Origin: Kineosporia sp. R_H_3
GTDB taxonomy: Bacteria; Actinomycetota; Actinomycetes; Actinomycetales; Kineosporiaceae
Reading direction: 5' to 3'
Assembly (NCBI RefSeq): GCF_002198675.1
Contig: NZ_MWLL01000017.1
Location: forward strand, 1-39,507
Length of the DNA stretch: 39,507 nt
Shown: positions 33,692-39,507 of the stretch, in pieces
Numbering within the stretch: the first letter of the stretch is position 1
Layout of the letters: each line of letters begins with the position of its first letter
Notes under the pieces: generated by a model
Told to the model about the DNA's origin: nothing
Databases searched by the model: none
The model's input: the letters and a program-made list of their open reading frames with translations, nothing else
Program-made: the position numbers and the translations under genes

Positions 33692-35505
33692 TGACCGAGC
33701 CGACGGCGTCCACCCCGCCGGAGCGCAGCCCGTCCCGGATGCCGACCGTCACGTCGTCCGACCACGACGTCGAGACCGACGTCCTCGTCATCGGCAGCGG
33801 CCCGGCGGGAGGCTCCGCCGCGCTGTTCCTCGCGACCCTCGGCGTCGAGCACCTCGTCATCACGAAGTACCGGTGGACGGCGAACACCCCGCGCGCGCAC
33901 ATCACGAACCAGCGGACCATCGAGATCTTCCGCGACCTCGGCATCGAGGCGGACCTGCTCGCCCAGGGCACGCCGCACCACCTCATGGGCGACACCGTCT
34001 TCTGCACGAGCCTCGCCGGGGACGAGATCGGCCGGGTCCGCACCTGGGAGACGCACCCCGCGCGGGAGGCCGACTACCTGCAGGCGAGCCCGTCGCCGAA
34101 CGCCGACATCCCGCAGACGCTCCTCGAGCCGATCCTCATCGGTCACGCGGCCGCACGGGGCAGCCGGATCCGGTTCGACACCGAGTACCTCGGCCTCGAG
34201 CAGGACGACGCCGGCGTCACCGTCACGGTGCGGGACAGGGTGTCCGGTGCGGTCTCGACGATCCGCGCCAAGTACGTCATCGGCGCGGACGGCGGCCGCA
34301 GCGCCGTCGCGCGCGACGTCGGCCTGCCCTTCGAGGGCCAGATGGACATCGCCGGCAGCATGAACATCGTCTTCCACGCCGACCTCACGCAGTACGTCGA
34401 GCACCGCCCGAGCGTCCTGTACTGGGTGCTCAAGCCGGGGGCCGACATCGGCGGGATCGGCCTCGGGCTCGTGCGGATGGTGCGGCCGTGGAACGAGTGG
34501 CTCGTCGTCTGGGGCTACGACATCAACCAGCCGCCGCCCGAGGTCGACGACGAGGCCGCGATCAAGATCGTGCACGACCTCGTCGGTGACGACACGATCC
34601 CGGTGACGATCCGGTCGACGTCCCTGTGGGGCAACAACAAGATGTACGCCACCCGCTACCGGGCCGGCCGGGTCTTCTGCATGGGCGACGCGACCCACCG
34701 GCACCCGCCGTCAAACGGGCTCGGCTCGAACACCTCGGTGCAGGACGCGTACAACCTCGCCTGGAAGCTCGCCCTCGTGCTCCGCGGGACGGCGGGCGAA
34801 GGGCTGCTCGACTCCTACGACGCCGAGCGGGCGCCGGTCGGCAAGCAGATCGTGCTGCGCGCCAACAAGAGCATCGAGGAGTTCGGGGCGATCTTCGAGG
34901 CGCTCGGGATCACCGACACCTCCGACCCCGAGGTGATGCGCGCCCGGATCGCCGCCCGCGCGGACGACACCCCCGAGGGCGCCGAGAAGCGCCGCGCGCT
35001 GCGGCTCGCGCTCGAGCTCAAGGACTACGAGTTCAACGCCCACGGCGTCGAGCTCGGCCAGCGCTATGCGTCGTCCGCGGTCGTCGCCGACGGCACGCCC
35101 GAGCCGGCGTACACCCGCGACCCCGAGCTCTACTACCACCCGACGACGTGGCCGGGCGCCCGGCTGCCGCACGTCTGGCTCGGCCGCGGCGGCCACAAGG
35201 TGAGCACCCACGACCTCGCCGGCAAGGGCCGGTTCTGCCTGCTCACCGGCATCACGGGCCAGCCCTGGGCGGACGCCGCCGAGAAGGTCGCCAAGCTGCT
35301 CGGGGTGGACCTCGTCGCGCACGTCGTCGGCCCCGGCCGCGAGTACGAGGACCTCTACGAGGACTGGGCCCGCGCCCGCGAGGTCGAGGAGGACGGCTGC
35401 GTCCTCGTCCGCCCCGACGCGCACGTCGCCTGGCGCTCGCAGGGCCGCGTCGCCGACCCGACCGCCGAGCTCGAGGCCGTGCTCCGGTCGCTGCTCTCCC
35501 GCTAG
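33691..35505 (+). CDS. FAD-dependent aromatic hydroxylase (phenol / TfdB-like)
   Basis: 604 residues. ATG 33691 overlaps the dioxygenase stop. FAD-binding GxGxxG (VLVIGSGPAGGSAALFLATLG) near 32-50, DG motif (YVIGADGGRSAVARDVG), GD motif (VFCMGDATHRHPPSNGLGSNTSVQDAYNLAWKLALVL) and a C-terminal thioredoxin-like domain as in the phenol/dichlorophenol hydroxylase group. It adds a hydroxyl to a phenolic ring using NAD(P)H and O2, probably producing hydroxyquinol from resorcinol, hydroquinone or a related phenol for the coupled dioxygenase. Confidence 0.93.
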   Translation: MTEPTASTPPERSPSRMPTVTSSDHDVETDVLVIGSGPAGGSAALFLATLGVEHLVITKYRWTANTPRAHITNQRTIEIFRDLGIEADLLAQGTPHHLMGDTVFCTSLAGDEIGRVRTWETHPAREADYLQASPSPNADIPQTLLEPILIGHAAARGSRIRFDTEYLGLEQDDAGVTVTVRDRVSGAVSTIRAKYVIGADGGRSAVARDVGLPFEGQMDIAGSMNIVFHADLTQYVEHRPSVLYWVLKPGADIGGIGLGLVRMVRPWNEWLVVWGYDINQPPPEVDDEAAIKIVHDLVGDDTIPVTIRSTSLWGNNKMYATRYRAGRVFCMGDATHRHPPSNGLGSNTSVQDAYNLAWKLALVLRGTAGEGLLDSYDAERAPVGKQIVLRANKSIEEFGAIFEALGITDTSDPEVMRARIAARADDTPEGAEKRRALRLALELKDYEFNAHGVELGQRYASSAVVADGTPEPAYTRDPELYYHPTTWPGARLPHVWLGRGGHKVSTHDLAGKGRFCLLTGITGQPWADAAEKVAKLLGVDLVAHVVGPGREYEDLYEDWARAREVEEDGCVLVRPDAHVAWRSQGRVADPTAELEAVLRSLLSR

Positions 35506-35609
35506 CCGCACGCCGTCCGGCCCGTACCGCAGTTCGTCACAAGAGCGCTCCCAGCGCCGACACGCCACGTCCGAGGGCCGTTCGTGCGTGCTGCGGTACG
35601 CGTGCCGGG
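35506..35609. terminator. convergent intergenic region with inverted repeat
   Basis: CGTACCGCAG (35523-35532) and CTGCGGTACG (35591-35600) form a perfect 10-bp stem around a 58-base loop between convergent genes. The loop contains AGAGCGCTCCCA (35542-35553), identical to 11 of 14 bases of the CelR/CebR operator. Confidence 0.4.
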
Positions 35610-36107
35610 CTACGGCTGCTGGCGGACGCCGCCCAGCACCGCGGCGACCGCCGTCCGGACGACGTCCACGAGCACCGGGTGCGCGGCCGCCCCGCTCGCG
35701 AGCAGCTCGTCGGCGGTGAGCCACGCCGTCCCCGTGGTGAACTCGGCCTCGGTCCCGGTGAGCCCGTCGAACGCGGCGACGGTGCCGTCGGGCACCCGGA
35801 CGGCGAAGAAGAGGCTGTCCCGCACGACCGGCTCGCCGCGCCACGTCAGCGTGAACGTGTGCCGCGCGAGCCGAGGCGTGACGTCCGCCGGGTCGACGAC
35901 GATCCCGGTCTCCTCGCGCAGCTCGCGGACCGCCGCCTCGAGCGCCGTCTCGCCCGGCTCGAGGCCGCCGCCGACCGAGAACCAGAAGGCCGATCCGGGG
36001 CGGGCGGGGTCGGTACCGCTCAGCAGCAGGACCCGCCCGTCGGACCGGACCGGGAGCATCCGCCCCGAGGTCCGCACCTCGTCGGGGCGGGTCGCCGGCT
36101 CGTCCAC
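35610..36107 (-). CDS. NUDIX hydrolase
   Basis: 165 residues from GTG 36107 (GGTAGGG 9 bases upstream); GTG 36116 or 36149 would lengthen it. The Nudix box Gx5Ex7REUxEExGU is exact: GGGLEPGETALEAAVRELREETGI. It hydrolyses a nucleoside-diphosphate-linked compound; the substrate cannot be read from sequence. It is divergent from the DUF4442 gene and convergent with the hydroxylase. Confidence 0.92.
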   Translation of the reverse strand: MDEPATRPDEVRTSGRMLPVRSDGRVLLLSGTDPARPGSAFWFSVGGGLEPGETALEAAVRELREETGIVVDPADVTPRLARHTFTLTWRGEPVVRDSLFFAVRVPDGTVAAFDGLTGTEAEFTTGTAWLTADELLASGAAAHPVLVDVVRTAVAAVLGGVRQQP

Positions 36108-36152
36108 GACCGGCACCCTACCGACGCACGGTCTGGTTAAGTTACCCACCGG

Positions 36153-36158
36153 TAGCCT
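36153..36158 (+). promoter_or_regulatory. predicted -10 box, near-leaderless transcript
   Basis: TAGCCT lies 11 bases before ATG 36170, and no Shine-Dalgarno sequence precedes that ATG. The transcript of the DUF4442 gene is therefore probably leaderless or nearly so, common in actinobacteria. No clear -35 box. Confidence 0.4.
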
Positions 36159-36169
36159 AGAGTCCCCGC

Positions 36170-36649
36170 ATGCGCGTGCTCTCGATGTGGACGGCGACGA
36201 GCCGGGTCCGGGTGGGTCGCTTCGCCGTCGGCAAGGCGGTCTTCTCGAAGGCGTTCGCGCTCAAGGCGCCGTACTTCGCGACGGTCCGGCCGCGGTTCGT
36301 GGCGCTGCGGCCGAACTACGCCGAGCTCGTCGTCCCCAAGCGCCGCCGGGTGCACAACCACCTCAGGACGGTGCACGCGATCGCGCTGTGCAACGGGCTC
36401 GAGGCGGCGATGGGTGCGCTCGCCGAGGTGAGCATCCCGGCGGACAAGCGGTGGATCCCCAAGGGGATGGAGGTCGCCTACACCGCCAAGGCGACGAGCG
36501 ACATCACGTGCATCGCCGAGACCGACCCGCAGCAGTGGACCGGCGACGACCCCGACGTGCCGGTCCGCGTGCGCGGCGTCCGGGACGACGGCACGGTCGT
36601 CGTCGAGGGCGTCATCCGGTTGTGGGTCACGCCGCGCCCGGCGCGCTGA
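36170..36649 (+). CDS. DUF4442 hotdog-fold protein (thioesterase-like)
   Basis: 159 residues. The conserved segment KRRRVHNHLRTVHAIALCNGLEAAMGALAE and the strand-rich rest (MEVAYTAKATSDITCIAE ... VVVEGVIRLWVTP) match DUF4442, a hotdog-fold family related to acyl-CoA thioesterases. It may hydrolyse or bind an acyl-CoA; no specific substrate can be given. It stands alone with a terminator 28 bases after the stop. Confidence 0.88.
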   Translation: MRVLSMWTATSRVRVGRFAVGKAVFSKAFALKAPYFATVRPRFVALRPNYAELVVPKRRRVHNHLRTVHAIALCNGLEAAMGALAEVSIPADKRWIPKGMEVAYTAKATSDITCIAETDPQQWTGDDPDVPVRVRGVRDDGTVVVEGVIRLWVTPRPAR

Positions 36650-36677
36650 GGGCGCAGGCGGCCGGCCGGTTCCGCCG

Positions 36678-36723
36678 GGACGACGAACGGCGCCGCGGTC
36701 GACCGCGACGCCGTTCGTCGTCC
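36678..36723. terminator. bidirectional terminator hairpin
   Basis: GGACGACGAACGGCG (36678-36692) and CGCCGTTCGTCGTCC (36709-36723) form a perfect 15-bp stem; the 16-base loop is itself largely self-complementary (CGCGGTCGACCGCG). It lies between the convergent DUF4442 and xylanase genes. Confidence 0.85.
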
Positions 36724-36764
36724 GGAGGTCCGTCAGCCGGTGGGCTGCGTCGACCTCACACCGT

Positions 36765-39000
<2,236 letters not shown>

Positions 39001-39120
39001 ACATTTAAATGCGCCCGATGTCGACCGTTATGTCGCTCAGGTAGGGGCGGCCGGAGCCGTCGGGACTGTCGGCGGTCCGCGGTTGACTCTCGACCTGGTC
39101 GAGACACGAGGGTCGGACAG

Positions 39121-39507
39121 GTGGAGAGCACGTACGGGATCGGTGAGATGGCCCGGGCGACCGGGCTGTCGGTGAGCGCGCTGCGGTTCTACGACCGCGA
39201 AGGGCTGCTCACCCCGGCGCACGTGGACCCGCGGTCCGGCTACCGGCGGTACGCGGACGAGCAGGTCGCGGTCGGGCGGCTCGTCGCCCGGCTGCGCCGG
39301 GTCGGGCTCCCGCTCGCCGACGTCGGCCGGGTGCTCGCGCACCCGCACGACCAGGCCGTCGTCGGGGCCGTGCTCGGTGCGCACCTGCACCGGCTCGAGT
39401 CCGGCCTCGCCCTCGCCCGGCGCGAGCTCTCCGCCGTCCTGGAACAGCTCCGGGACGACCTCGACGACCAGGAGACCTCGATGACCACCCCGACCACCCC
39501 GGCCACC
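39121..39507 (+). CDS. MerR-family transcriptional regulator (cut by window end)
   Basis: At least 129 residues, running off the right edge. Proposed GTG 39121; HTH YGIGEMARATGLSVSALRFYDREGLLTPAHVDPRSGYRRY (about 5-45) and a coiled-coil helix (about 80-118) typical of MerR. After QETS it enters a Thr/Pro-rich linker (TTPTTPAT), suggesting a further effector domain outside the window. Confidence 0.85.
   Translation, partial: MESTYGIGEMARATGLSVSALRFYDREGLLTPAHVDPRSGYRRYADEQVAVGRLVARLRRVGLPLADVGRVLAHPHDQAVVGAVLGAHLHRLESGLALARRELSAVLEQLRDDLDDQETSMTTPTTPAT

Overview
The window reads as a high-GC actinobacterial chromosome segment. Likely relatives are cellulolytic Micrococcales (Cellulomonadaceae or Promicromonosporaceae type), judged from the GH6 cellulase, the GH10-GH62 xylanase, a CelR/CebR-type operator, strongly C/G-ending codons on the right side and overlapping stop/start codons. 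No 16S rRNA or other decisive marker is present, so the genus is open.

Left part (1 to about 23.5 kb) looks like an accessory metal/redox island. It is framed by two same-direction, closely related heavy-metal P-type ATPases (104-2593 and 18592-21174). Both carry an unusual CPD membrane motif and a degenerate N-terminal HMA domain. Between them lie: a twice-broken geranylgeranyl-reductase-like pseudogene; a complete IS3-family element (3274-4549); a leftward block with a pseudo-receiver protein, a NarL-type response regulator, its GAF histidine kinase, an NlpC/P60 hydrolase under a c-di-AMP (ydaO) riboswitch, and CcdA; a rightward BlaI/M56-peptidase pair; an Lgt-like membrane protein; and a tight cluster encoding an exported protein, an orphan cytochrome b and three small membrane proteins, followed by an OmpR/HAMP-kinase pair. 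Three copies of the dyad TACTA-N7-TAGTA sit before the GAF kinase, between ccdA and blaI, and before the Lgt-like gene. They suggest that one BlaI repressor and its membrane peptidase govern the whole set. After the second ATPase, which has a CsoR-like operator, come a Fur-family regulator and a NiCoT nickel/cobalt permease with a Nur-box-like site.

Junction (about 23.04-23.69 kb): non-coding. It holds an orphan CsoR-like dyad, a large palindrome, a tRNA-like 3' end with encoded CCA and a strong terminator hairpin. Codon composition changes here, which fits the right edge of a tRNA-integrated island.

Right part (23.7 kb to the end) looks like ordinary chromosome: a Crp/Fnr-like regulator with a small membrane protein; a fully overlapping ECF sigma / zinc-finger membrane anti-sigma / ABC-2 exporter operon; a divergent TetR / methyltransferase pair around a near-perfect palindrome; a secreted GH6 cellulase; a LysR regulator divergent from an intradiol dioxygenase and an FAD phenol-type hydroxylase (hydroxyquinol-type aromatic catabolism); a NUDIX hydrolase divergent from a DUF4442 protein; a secreted GH10-GH62 xylanase/arabinofuranosidase behind LacI-type operator palindromes; and the start of a MerR regulator cut by the window end.
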